Shown here: positions 47,374 through 57,675 of the stretch, one piece after another
How positions within the stretch are numbered: position 1 is the first letter of the stretch
How the letters are laid out: each line of letters opens with the position of its first letter
NCBI GenBank assembly: GCA_032622095.1
Contig: CP136061.1
Location: 252,849,582 to 252,913,581, forward strand
DNA: 64,000 bases
Direction: 5' to 3'
Source of the DNA: Siphonodentalium dalli
Taxonomy: Eukaryota; Mollusca; Scaphopoda; Gadilida; Siphonodentaliidae
Notes under the pieces: model-generated
The model's database searches: none
Told to the model about the DNA's origin: nothing
Seen by the model: only the letters and a program-made list of their open reading frames with translations
Made by a program: the position numbers and the translations under genes

Positions 47374-48460
47374 TTAACTTACCCATTAGCTGCTCCATCT
47401 CGGAAACTTTATATTCTGTTTACCAATTATTTGGAATCATCTGCAGGTTCGGGGTATTTAATCGCGATTTCCGTACATCCGTTCGTCTGTACATGTATCC
47501 ACACGACGGCACATGTCACATGTGACACGTGCCTCCGTACTAGAGCTAAAGGGGTCATTGTCGCCACATTTTGGTGTTCTGAGTACACAGCTTTAGGAAA
47601 AGGTGTTTTGGGGACCTAGCTTGACCTGTGGAATGTTTTGAGCACAAAAATTAGTGAAGAAATATAGTATGCTATCAAATGGCGCATGTGTACTAATCTT
47701 CAAAATTGACTTTGTGACTAATAATTGCTTTTTGTCGGCGATATAACTTTTTTATTTACGATAACATATATAACATACAAATGTCAAGCTGGGTACCCAA
47801 CACCTCAAATTGTAGCGACAGTGACCCCTTCAGCCGTACTAGGACGTTTTGCGATATCACTTATGCATCAGTTGACTTTATTTTGATGTTATTTGGTATG
47901 CTGCCATCTCGCAGCCCCGTGTGGGTCCGGGGTAGAATATGTCCTCGCCCCACTGCGAGGGGTAAGACTCCCCTAAAATGGTACCCTGTTTACCTTGGGG
48001 TGAATCCCATGATTCGTGATTAGGAGTCATACTAGGGCGCCCGTATCAAATGAGGCATCGACATGTGGGTATATACGGCTTAGATCATGCATTGTCCACT
48101 TCGGTCCTATATGCATATCCTCACGTGATTCAGATGACCCGCTCAATTACTCCGCTGACCGCGCCTCTTTAGTGTTCCAGAATAAATGTTCAGATGTTAA
48201 GAGTTATGTTTGCTGATCATTTATTTATGATGTTTCTGCCGTCTCGTGGTATTTTTTAATTTTCGTTTTGATTATCGTTGTATATTTGAACTGTTCACGC
48301 TTGCCTCGTTATGGCGAAAAGTGTTATCTTTGTATGTTTTTGAAGATTTATCTATCCTGCAAACGAGCTAACCTATGACATAACAGTCTGCGCCTTTCGG
48401 TGCGCGTTTATTTAATAGTTCCTATTAATACGTTCATTGATACACATTTTGCGTACCTAA
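47374..48460. other. Gene-free stretch with a possible SINE
   Basis: About 47915-48215 begins 'cccgtgtgggtccggggtag', a sequence type I associate with molluscan SINEs, and ends in an AT-rich tail. About 48063-48130 ('tgtgggtatatacggcttag', 'cacttcggtcctatatgcat') recurs inverted at about 49157-49217. No promoter boxes could be fixed, so the SINE call is tentative. ORFs here are not called. Confidence 0.35.
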
Positions 48461-48882
48461 AGGCCCACTTAATTTTCGAATATATGAAATATATTCCATA
48501 TCATATACCATTTGAAAGAAGAAGCTTCAAACCATTGTATTCTCAACTTATATCATGTGTAAGAAACTGTGAACATGTTGTTTTTGTTGAGTTACGGACG
48601 TGTTTTTTGTTTCATCTGTTTGTAGTGCAAAGTGTATTATTTTCAATAACTCTATATCTTAAAGATATATTCCCCTTTCATTGAAAATTCAATTCTGCTG
48701 CATTCTGGGAGAAATAACGGGGAAAATCTTTCTATGATTTCAGATGTTTTATATTTCTCTATGGGCATCTTCTGAAACATACGTTTCACATGGTGACGAA
48801 TTATAGTATTTTAATCATGGCACAGATTGCTATTAAAACCGCACTATAATAATAATCGGTGACTCGAAATTTAAGTGGGCCT
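48461..48882. mobile_element. MITE family 8 (TTAA-like target), complete copy
   Basis: Starts AGGCCCACTTAATTTTCGAA after CTAA (48457-48460) and ends ...TTTAAGTGGGCCT before TTAA (48883-48886), so the target is TTAA with one mutation. TIR about 22 bp. Contains 'aataactctatatcttaaag' and 'gaagaagcttcaaacca', shared with 43856-44718. Confidence 0.8.
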
Positions 48883-51130
48883 TTAAACAATACATATATG
48901 AACGAAGTCCCAATGATGCTGAGGTATAGCCTCATATCAGTATGTAGTTCGTAAGCGTTGATCCCAAACTCAAGAAACCTTCTGTTTGTTATATTAACCA
49001 AACATTGTAAATTATAGCTGGAAAATTTAAATGTGTCAAGCCAATCAGGACTTGGCCAGTAAGAGGCACTCTTATGATTGAATGTTCAAAATAAGTTCAT
49101 TGTTCCGCTTTTTAGTTAACCCTTTCTTTTAGACAGAAAATCAAATAATAAAAGCATAACCAAACCACTTGAGGATATGCATAGGACCGAAGTGGGCCAT
49201 GCATGACCTCAGCCATATACCCACAGGTCGTTTGAAGTTGTAATGAGAACGATATATGCACAGTTGTAACTTAGTTCATAGATGCAATATTAAAGGACAT
49301 AGTTAAAATATAAGTTCTGAAAGTGGTAATATACACAAGCATGCATTCACATATTATGTTGTTCTCAGTTTTGCATTGCTCATTATCATTCCTACATAAT
49401 TGTATTTTTCCAGGTGCTGCTGACACGATTCGTTCACCAAATTGCATCGTTCCATTTGACCAATCACAACCATTAAACCAGATCATTCACCAACTTCATT
49501 ATTATCATCATTTCTAGGCAAGACCATTTCCCCTCTCATTTTCCTTTTAACGACTATTAAACTGAAATCCAGTGCAAAAATATTCAATCATTAATATATT
49601 ACTGTGCAACTGCTTTTTGCTATTTAATTATTTAAGTCGATTTAGCCATTTACTTCATATCTTCTTCTGACCATACCTTATATAAGTCATATCATAATCA
49701 GTATTGGTACACACAATAATCTATTGATAGACTACTAATTCTTGTCCTTTCCAACCTTTTATAAAAAATCTTTCACACATCTATACTCATTCTTCCCCGT
49801 CACTTGTGTCTGTTTCTCATTCTCATCTAATCAAATATATATAGCTAAATATAATGATTATTATTATGAGCTAATAAACAAATTCAAATTCAAATTCAAG
49901 AGCAGAATGATTTATATTCAGATAAAAAGTTCAACAAACGACCTATCCGAACATAGCATAAGGGAAGGTTAACATGATATACATCTCTTATACAAACACC
50001 TGGTTCCTCATCACAAGACATTGAATAACAGCAGAGCTGTGTTGAGATCCCGCGATGCATTTGATCCTTCTGAGTCCGTGATACTGGCTTAGCTGGCACC
50101 ACAGGGAGTCAAAAACAATTAACGGTAAAAAGTAATACTAAACAGTTATGTTCTTACCTTCAAATGGACTGAACGCCCACGGGAGTTGAATATTGTATAC
50201 ACGAAACTGCCACTGTATATTTTATATAGTTGTACCGCCCGCGGTGTTTTAAGTGCCAAAACGTGTGGCCGTGGTCAAGATAAGCGCAAAAGCTAAGACA
50301 CTATGTACACGGTGCTCCACACTCACGAACTGTTTGGCACGCACTCAGCAATCGATGTTTTTTTTAATTGTTTTTATTGGAATAAACAGACACCAGTGAA
50401 GGAATATTAATATAAACAGAGATACATATTAGTATGCACAATTTATGCAATCATATCCCATTTGAATCAAGAACAAACTATATATTAGCTGGTAACGGTT
50501 GCATGTGATCTCGCGTCTAGTGGATATTATATTAGTACAATGTGTTATGAATATAGTATGGGTTTAAAAATATTTATTGCAACAAAAGTTACAAAGGATT
50601 GGGACACAAGTTATATCAACTTAATGAAGCCAATTTCCCGACAATATTTACACAAATATTTACTCTAGTAAAGCCCATTAAATTGATAGCAGACCACCGC
50701 CAATCAGTACCATTACCACATGCGGACAGTATCATTTGGAAGCGCGGGAGTGTGGTGGCAGTTGATGTCGTTAAGTTCTTGGGGAAGTCTTATAACTATC
50801 GATCCTTCCAATGGCAGGTATTTTTGAGATGCAGTATCTTTAAAAAATGACGATTAACAGATCTACAAACATGTACTTTGACATAAATGAGCTAGCATTT
50901 GGAAAAAATCATACGAAACTATCAGATTATTTTCGTGAAATATCCCCAATACACTAATATGATATTTTGCCATGCAAATTCGTCTTTAATTTGTCTCATT
51001 TTGTCACCTATTTCTGAGTTTAATATTTTTTTCAATATCGTTTCGTTCGTCGGTCGGTTGTGAAACAATGAAAAAAAAAAATAAACCTCACTTTACATGA
51101 TTAGTAAAAGCAATCGCTCTTACTGGAGTA
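48883..51130. other. Gene-free stretch with a probable LINE 3' tail
   Basis: At about 49880-49900 is an 'aaattcaaattcaaattc' tail preceded by AT-rich sequence, like the 3' end of a truncated LINE. No RT sequence is visible. About 50655-50760 is an uninterrupted copy of the repeat that hosts the 5S-derived SINE at 51130-51430. A 66-bp inverted copy of 48063-48130 lies at 49157-49217. Confidence 0.4.
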
Positions 51131-51170
51131 AAGCCCAATAAATTGACAGCAGACCACCGCCAGACAGTAG

Positions 51171-51389
51171 GTAACAGGATGAGAGAGAGAACTGCCGGAA
51201 TAGCACCGAAATTTGGCAGCACCTGAAATCCCAAGCCGGTCACCCACCCAAGGACTAACCGAGCTCGACGTTGGTTAACTTCGGTGATAAAAAAAAGCGT
51301 CTAACAACTGTGACCAAGAGATCTAGACCTCTCGAGCAGAGAAGTCATCGGCCTTCTTGCCTTTCTATATTTACAACGCGACTGCGATA
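51171..51389 (-). mobile_element. 5S-rRNA-derived SINE
   Basis: On the minus strand, about 51289-51216 reads as the 3' half of animal 5S rRNA: 'tcaccgaagttaaccaacgt', 'gagctcggttagtccttggg' and 'tgggtgaccggcttgggatt', covering the 5S internal control region. The sequence on either side ('ttggtcacagttgttagacg' upstream, 'tattccggcagttctctctc' downstream) is not 5S, so this is a chimeric element or retrosequence, not a functional 5S gene. The flanks match the uninterrupted repeat at 50655-50760 up to and from the insertion point, with 'agta' at both junctions. Confidence 0.75.
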
Positions 51390-51678
51390 AGTACCCTTAC
51401 CACCTGCAGACAGTGTCCGTTGGAAGCGCACCGGGTCCCATGCGAGCGTTACCATTGCCAATCTATCGACCTCAACTTGGTGACCTAGGGAGTCATTGGC
51501 CATCAAAAGATTCATAAATTCGATTCAGTATCTATTGAGGAGTACAATTAGTGGATAATCGATGGACGATGAATGTCAGTTTATTCGTCCGATAGCGAAA
51601 ATGTTGAGTATATAGTATTATTTTATCAACCAATGCGATTATATGAAATTTCCGATAGGAATAACTCACCCGTTACCA
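51390..51678. other. Unassigned stretch after the SINE
   Basis: The first 45 bases ('cccttaccacctgcagacag') continue the host repeat also seen at 50700-50760. Nothing else recognised. Confidence 0.45.
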
Positions 51679-52083
51679 GATCAAGCACATCCTGATTTCC
51701 ACTATTATAGTGATATTCCACTATTATAATGATATTTGACTATAACATATTCATGTTTCCTTTATTTGCGTCCGGAATAGAAGACGGCGCATACCAATGC
51801 ACAGCCAAATGTCACTCTTAACAATATCGCAGCGAATTAACAGTCTTCCGACAAAATTCGTTGTGCGATCGTTTGCACCAGCTTTGATATTCATGATAAA
51901 TCATTCTCCTGGACAAACTATATGTATGATACCGAATTAGTGCGACCTGATTTTGAATAATATTTGTGTGGAATATGATTTTGGATTATCCCTCTTTTAT
52001 CAAATTAATAAAACGGTAATGGTCAAATACCATTATAATAGTGGACTACCACTATAATAGTGGATTCAGGATGTGCCTGACCT
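51679..52083. mobile_element. MITE family 9, copy 2
   Basis: Matches 45097-45598: 'ggaatagaagacggcgcata', 'cagtcttccgacaaaatt', 'aataaaacggtaatggtcaa', and the end 'ggattcaggatgtgcctgac'. The middle is about 90 bp shorter. The terminal inverted repeat carries 'actataatagtgg'-type motifs. Confidence 0.85.
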
Positions 52084-53224
52084 CGTTACATCTTATCTCC
52101 TTATATGTGTTCGCTGATGAAAATTTGTGATATCTTCTGAAAGCTACCGGTGTGATTGGGGTCCCCTGCTAACTCGTTTACATTGTACCACAACCACAGC
52201 TGTCTCGATGTACAGGACCGGTTCACAGGGGGTGGGACCAAGAATGACTAGAAAATAAACATTGGTATGTTTTACCTAAACAAACAAAACACATTATAGA
52301 ACTTGATTATAGTGATCCAGTCAAGTAGTTACCCAAACTCCATATACAGCGCCCTCTACGCTATCCCTGCGATATATCACTGCCACAATGAGTGTACTTT
52401 GCAGACGATAAATCTATTTTTACATATCGTCGCGGAACTGTATTTACTAATATTTAGTCACCTATTATCTTGTTTTGACCACCAAATTTTGTTTAAAGTT
52501 TGCAATAATGGTCATTCTGTCGGTATTGATAAGAACAATATGAACTGAGCCAGACATAGACAATTTTAATCCTAAAACATAAGAACTAAAAACACGTAAG
52601 AATTCCTTACCAATTAATGTCATTATGGCAGTGGTATCTCAGCGGAGCGATGAGAGATAACTCTGCCTGGAGTTTGGTAGTTATCCTGATTAGTCTAGGG
52701 TAGATAACTGTAAATATGTAACACTAAACATAAGATAGTCCAGGGTAGATAACTGTAAATATGTAACACTAAACATAAGCTCAGCATTCGGCATTCGGAT
52801 TCCGTACCGTTTCAGCTAGGCCTAAGAGGTCATGGGTCGAGGAGTCCAGAATGATAAGATCGGGCATGCACCACGAACCGTTATCACCACGAGAGTGGAA
52901 CATTATTCCGTATTTGCAAGAAGAGTAACTATGTGTTCCTATTACTTGGTCACGACTGTCCGGTCGTCCGAGCGTTTCCAAATTCGCCGCGGACTGTGGA
53001 ATGGCAGGATTCGGTGTTTAGATAGTGACCATACACTTTGACCACGGTGGACTAATAAAATTGAAAGTCTTTTCAGACAATTTCGATGAATACGACTTGA
53101 CAATATGTACAAAATACACGTCGACCAGGCATATATAATTCTCACTCTTTAAAGTGATACCTGTTTAACTAGATGTAGATTGTAGCAATCATATTTATAA
53201 CATTAAAAAAAGCAGTGCAGGTAA
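52084..53224. other. Gene-free stretch
   Basis: A 47-bp unit 'gggtagataactgtaaatat' plus 'gtaacactaaacataag' is tandemly duplicated at 52690-52780. ORFs on both strands at 52781-53041 mirror each other and show no domain. Confidence 0.4.
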
Positions 53225-53257
53225 GATACATCATATTTCTTAGTTAATATCTATTCC
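53225..53257 (+). repeat. Left fragment of the family 10 repeat split by the 7.5-kb transposon
   Basis: 'atatttcttagttaatatct' then 'attcc' matches the left arm of 45695-46212 up to its TTAA. The continuation lies at 60786 onward. Confidence 0.75.
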
Positions 53258-53261
53258 TTAA
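53258..53261. other. TTAA target-site copy (left)
   Basis: One of the two TTAA tetranucleotides flanking the 7.5-kb element; the empty paralogous site at about 45851-45860 has a single TTAA. Confidence 0.85.
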
Positions 53262-53289
53262 GGACTTTGTTAACCCAATTTGGACAAAA
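53262..53289 (+). repeat. Left TIR of the 7.5-kb transposon
   Basis: GGACTTTG-T-TAACCCA-A-TTTGGACAAAA; the single letters set apart are the two positions that differ from the right TIR. Confidence 0.88.
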
Positions 53290-53960
53290 TTGCATAGGTC
53301 GATTATGAAGTGATTCCGGCTGATTTCAACTACCATATAACCCAAACTCAGTTCCAATATGTTCTGTGAAGTTAAATAGATGTTATTTAATGGAATATCT
53401 TACCCAAATTATCAAAATGTTGTCTTTGAGCACAATTATTTGAAGTGAAGTTTTCGAACCCAAAATCACCCAAGTCCAACATCAAACCTGAAAACAGTGT
53501 AAGGGAATAGTTGATTTACATATCCAAGAACGATGAACAATTGAGACATGTAGAACTTAGGATTAAACTTGACTAAAATTGAAGTTGTAACACTTGTATG
53601 CATTTTGAAATAGATATCAAATGCTGGAACTATTTCAACAGCAAAGGTATGGAGGCCCAATTGTATAAAAAGTCATGACATTCAGAACACAAAACAATTA
53701 ATACAAACAGAGGACATTTGCAAGTCCTGCTAACTAAAAGATCAATTTAGCATTATTAACATGTATTTGTCATCATGTTAACCCCATACTTGCCAAATCA
53801 TCACAATGTTGCAGACAAACAAGATATTACTTTGCCCATACAAAGAAATATTTTACCAATCCACCAACAAATAATAGAATCCACAAGTAAAGCGTAGCAT
53901 ATGCATACTCACGGTATGAATGGTATGTTACATGTAGTGGGGGAGCAGGTGCAGGCAAAT
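53290..53960. other. 3' non-coding end of the transposon
   Basis: AT-rich region between the last exon and the left TIR, without recognisable ORFs. It should include the gene's polyadenylation region. Confidence 0.5.
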
Positions 53961-54065
53961 TCACAAATCATCAACACACTTCAGTGATCCAGCTAGATAG
54001 TCATCCACCAACTCACTGTAGTCTACTTCATATTTGTCATTTTCACCAGTTTCATCGTACATCAC
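53961..54065 (-). pseudogene. Last exon: end of the Tudor/chromo-like module
   Basis: Acceptor ...CTTTCAG|GTGATG at 54066-54068. The exon joins in phase 0 to the donor at 54612 and gives 'VMYDETGENDKYEVDYSELV', then 'DDYLAGSLKCVDDL' and a stop (53961-53963). The combined 'IYEVMYD...YEVDYSELVDDY' pattern matches the strand order of small Tudor/chromo-like folds. I recall similar C-terminal modules in related transposon proteins of marine invertebrates. No lesion in this exon. Confidence 0.75.
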
Positions 54066-54611
54066 CTGAAAGTTAGAGAATCACCAATCGTTGAAGCACA
54101 TGTTAAATGAGGAAACATTGTGTAATACATGCAGCACATTTTCTCACACTTTGCAGCGATATATTGCCACCAACAAAAAATGAAAATGCAATATTCTTAC
54201 TCTCAGATGCCTAATAATTGTGATGGCCGAATTCTGTGATGATTGGAGATGTAGGCTTAAATTAATAGTAGTGATAGCAATTTCACTCTATGTCTCATTA
54301 CCAAATAATGATTGTTGGGCCAGGTTTGGGCATTTTATATTCAATTAATAATTGTGCTGACACCATTATCAGGCGCCTGAAATTACTAGATGAATTCTGA
54401 ACTTCATTACAATATTAATCATGCATGTAGTCGACAAATTTATATCTAAAAATACTACCAGTATACTTCTGAAACATTGATTAAAAATATATATTTATGA
54501 TACACTCTGAGTCGCAGTTGATAAAATATCGGGCAGAAAATAGGTGAACATACTACACCACAACACCACCACTGTTATTTCAACACTTTCAACAATATAC
54601 AGACAACTTAC

Positions 54612-55034
54612 CTCATATATAGCATCCTCATCTCCATCTTCACCATCTAAGACATCACTAACGATCCCACTGTACCATTTTGTTCTGCCATACTCATCCT
54701 CCCATTCATGAAGAATATGCTTGTGCAGGAATAATAAGGATCTTTCTTCAGTGAAGTCAGAGTCTGACAACACAATGTCAGAGGGTGTTGCACTTTCACT
54801 TGTGGTGCTGGCAATAACCTGTGTCTTTTTTGTCCGTGCCCTCTTTCCTTTTGATACCTTCGGTCTGGGTGATATGGCTTTAGCAGATTTTGCTGTGTTT
54901 GATGATAGGGCTTTCTTGTGCTCTGTTACATTTACCAGGGGATCTTTGACTTTGGTCTTTGGGTGTCCTGCAGGAGGTCTGAACTTCTTTGGAGCTGGAG
55001 TTTTTTTTGCCAAGCTGACTGCCGTTACAGGGTA
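54612..55034 (-). pseudogene. Penultimate exon: basic linker and start of the Tudor-like module
   Basis: Acceptor CTTACAG at 55035-55037 and donor GAG|GTAAGT at 54606-54611, both good consensus, both in phase 0. The encoded segment starts 'YPVTAVSLAKKTPAPKKF' and is rich in Lys/Pro/Ser (probably disordered and DNA-binding). It then has an acidic patch and 'HILHEWEDEYGRTKWYSGIV' followed by 'SDVLDGEDGDEDAIYE', the first strands of the Tudor/chromo-like module. The frame is open throughout. There is no genuine start codon in the exon, which fits an internal exon. Confidence 0.78.
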
Positions 55035-56180
55035 CTGTAAGAAAAGTGAAGATAAGTATGTATATCAAATCGAATTGTAACAGCATGTACATTGATCTAT
55101 ACTAATAAAACTTCATTTTTGTTGTTTGTTTGTCTGCGTGACTATGTCTATGGGCAACGAATAGACCATCAGAGCTGGGAATTTTTACACAGGGGTAAAT
55201 TTACCAGGACTGTGTCATGGGATATGTGCTTTTGACCTCAGATGATCTGAAGAGGCACTCCTGATTAATATAATGTAAACGGCTGCCTTTGGTAAATAAT
55301 ATTGGTAAACACAGGTACCGGTAAATTGACCCACCAGTACCATACAGTTAGTTAGCTGCAGTTGACACTAAATGAGAATGATCATATACTGCACATGAGC
55401 AATAATGAGTGTTCATTATCAGCTGAAGATGGTATGTAGGAACATTGTTCCACAGGGGTCAACTAACCAGGGGAATATTAGTAAATAGGTGCATTTTACG
55501 CCAGTTGACTAAAAGGGAAACAAATAAATAATAATAACATATATGAAGGCAGTGATAATGAACACTAAAGGGCGTTTAGTCACAACTTAAAAGATAGAGG
55601 TTACATGTTATGTATCTACATGTAGAGATTTTCATGCAACAGGTGATATTGACCGCAGGTGACCAATCATTGATTGAAATAACTTGAAGGAACACTAATA
55701 ATTTGCTCATTCATTACCTACATGTAAGCAAGCTGGGCACCCCTGGTAGTAATAATATTACAATATATGGTGTAGAAGTCTGAAGCGTGGTATACATAAA
55801 ATACATGGGTTTTTACCTTTACACATTGAATAAATTAATTTGAAAAGTGTGAAAACCATTTATTCTACATGTATGTATGTATGTACATGTATGTATGATA
55901 ATATGGATTTTCGTCTTGTGATGGAACGGCATAATACACACAATTAATTCAAGATAGCAAGAAAAATCAATATATATGTAGTGAAACTACATTGTAACAT
56001 TGTTGCAGCAGCTCATGTAATACCGGTATGTTCGTGATTATTGACACTTTACTTGGTTCAAACATTCATCATGATACTAGTTCATATAACTGGAAATAGT
56101 TTATGCATGCAACATGCTACAAGTTTTAAGCATTTGTGTTAGTATTTGATTGGTTGCTAGGAGTAAGGTGAATTCATTAC
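55035..56180 (-). other. Intron of the transposon gene
   Basis: Begins GTAATG at 56180-56175 after the exon ending 'LREPGNW', and ends at the CTTACAG acceptor. No ORF of note. It contains a TGTA/CATG-rich simple stretch near 55867-55900. Confidence 0.65.
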
Positions 56181-56617
56181 CCAATTTCCTGGCTCCCGTA
56201 GCATAGTGTCCTTCCACAAGATGGGGTCTCGATTGATTCTTTCAACGTGAAGTTGATGGGGATCCACCCGCCGCACAACAAGATCAGCCCATTCAAGATT
56301 CAAAACATTGAGTTGACCTTAAATTTGATGGTAGAAAGCATGTGTTTTCTTCAATGAGAGTTCTCCATTGACATATTGTAAACAGAATACCTTTGATTTC
56401 AAAGCAGCTTCTTGGAACATGAAACCCTTGTTCAGAATAAATGTTTAATTTCAAGCACGCCTTCACCATGTGTGCTACTTGTCACATGACCATCAACGCT
56501 GGTACCAATGAAAGGATGAGCCCTATCAATGAACAGTCCATGTTGTATTATCACTACATATATAGAATGCGAAGACTCATCTGAGCCACCGACCCACGGG
56601 ACGAACCACCCCCCCAT
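56181..56617 (-). pseudogene. YqaJ-like exonuclease domain, C-terminal half (broken)
   Basis: The first frame (56617-56432) has 'HGLFIDRAHPFIGTSVDGHV' and 'GEGVLEIK', the Asp and E-x-K of the PD-(D/E)xK nuclease core seen in YqaJ/lambda-type exonucleases (EIK at 56444-56452). A frameshift just after it leads to 'FCLQYVNGELSLKKTHAFYH' then 'QI', with a stop (56319-56321) where the second Gln of the conserved QxQ is expected. 'GQLNV', 'LVVRRVDPHQLHVERI' and 'LWKDTMLREPGNW' follow, up to a splice donor. The exact upstream acceptor is uncertain. YqaJ domains resect DNA ends; a role in processing transposon DNA is inference. Confidence 0.75.
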
Positions 56618-56836
56618 AAAGAGAAATATCCACCGTTATTGTCATTCTCGGGATTATATCATTATATTGTTATAAGTGAAAAGATGTTGTACATATGAAT
56701 TATAATGTTTGTGTGTGATTATATTTTACGTTCATTTTGTGTAATACAATTATGTGGGGAGAGAGACCATTTGTAAGTTGTAAAACTTGTGTCTCAATCC
56801 CGTTGCGATATTATTATGCAATAAAATATGTTTACA
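56618..56836 (-). other. Probable intron within the YqaJ domain
   Basis: The upstream part of the domain runs out near 'VKKMGLVIS', and candidate donors (GAT|GTAAGG or AGT|GTAAAC) lie there. The next recognisable part starts near 56575. No acceptor fits perfectly, so decay or a deletion is also possible. Confidence 0.4.
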
Positions 56837-57347
56837 CTAATGACCAGCCCCATTTTCTTAACCCTTACATCTCCACTGTTGTCCTTCTTAAATTGGATGT
56901 ATTCCTTAATGGCAAATTTTTCAAGTCTAAGCCCTCGTCTAGTAAGTCTTGTTCCTGCAAATGTTGAGTACAAGAGCTTTTCTACAAGTTTCTTCACAGG
57001 GATGGCAGTCCGACGCTTGGTGATACTTGAAAAATTGGAGCCGTTATTCTCTTCTTTCTCTCAGCTAGCCAATAACCGGAAAATGACTGTTCCACTGTTT
57101 GTTCTTCGACATGCTTTAAAATTGTTTCAGACACATTGATTTCTTTCTCGTAGTACCATTTGATCTTGTCTTGAAGTTGTATTGGTGTTAAATCATTGGA
57201 CACTTGGATGGATTCAGAACCATATTCCAGTCTAGCCTTCTTCGTCATGTTGGTTTTCAGTGCTCTTATCTTTCTTTTCCACCGCTTCACTTTATAATCT
57301 TTTTTCTTCTGGTACACTGCTGCCTGTTTAATCATCTTTCTCCTCTT
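56837..57347 (-). pseudogene. Transposase-YqaJ linker and YqaJ N-terminal half (broken)
   Basis: Directly past the SINE, the minus strand continues 'KMIKQAAVYQKKKDYKVKRW' in the frame that ends at 57684. It passes a Lys-rich linker and reaches 'SGYWLAERKKRITAP', the usual start of a YqaJ domain (W...R..RiTAS). A one-base loss in a T-run at about 57030-57034 shifts the frame, after which 'ITKRRTAIPVKKLVEKLLYS' and 'RRGLRLEKFAIKEYIQF' continue the domain (G...E..A...Y pattern). Both pieces clearly belong to one ancestral coding region. Confidence 0.75.
57338..57347. repeat. SINE target-site duplication (left)
   Basis: TTCTCCTCTT, identical to 57675-57684. Confidence 0.9.
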
Positions 57348-57638
57348 GGGCCTCGGTGGCTCAATCGGTTAGGGGTACAACTCCAAGCCGTTTCGCCTTC
57401 CAGCGCTGGCGATAAGGGTTCAAATCCACATGTTTCCATCGCGGACTTTGTAACTCGAAATCGTTATCTGGGAAAGTTGCCAGTTACTTGCCGATGGCCG
57501 GTGGTTTGCCGCACATGGTCGACGAGTTTATCAGCCATTGAAATCACTGTTAGATTAGCCGTAAGTGTGCGGATTTCCTCCACCATTAAAACTGGCAATG
57601 TCGTGATATGGCCTTAGTGTCTAAAGCGACATAAAACC

Positions 57639-57674
<36 letters not shown>
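57348..57674 (+). mobile_element. tRNA-derived SINE inserted in the transposase exon
   Basis: About 327 bp, opposite in orientation to the gene it interrupts. A pol III A box (TGGCTCAATCGG, 57357-57368) and B box (GGTTCAAATCC, 57417-57427) mark a tRNA-like head. An unrelated body and an (AATC)n tail (about 57641-57674) follow. It is flanked by a perfect 10-bp duplication (57338-57347 and 57675-57684). The A-to-B spacing is somewhat longer than in a standard tRNA. The ORF spanning it is chance. Confidence 0.92.

Positions 57675-57675
<1 letters not shown>

Noticed and set aside
51216-51289. A functional 5S rRNA gene on the minus strand
   Set aside because: Only the 3' half is 5S-like, both flanks are foreign, and the insertion has an empty-site copy. 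It is a SINE or retrosequence.
54721-55080. 119-codon plus-strand ORF
   Set aside because: Antisense shadow of the penultimate exon, which has consensus splice sites on the minus strand.
57348-57430. A genuine tRNA gene
   Set aside because: The A and B boxes fit, but there is no cloverleaf-length body. The element continues to an AATC tail and has a target duplication, so it is a SINE.
57204-57617. 137-codon plus-strand ORF
   Set aside because: It spans the antisense of the YqaJ linker, the target duplication and the SINE, so it is chance.
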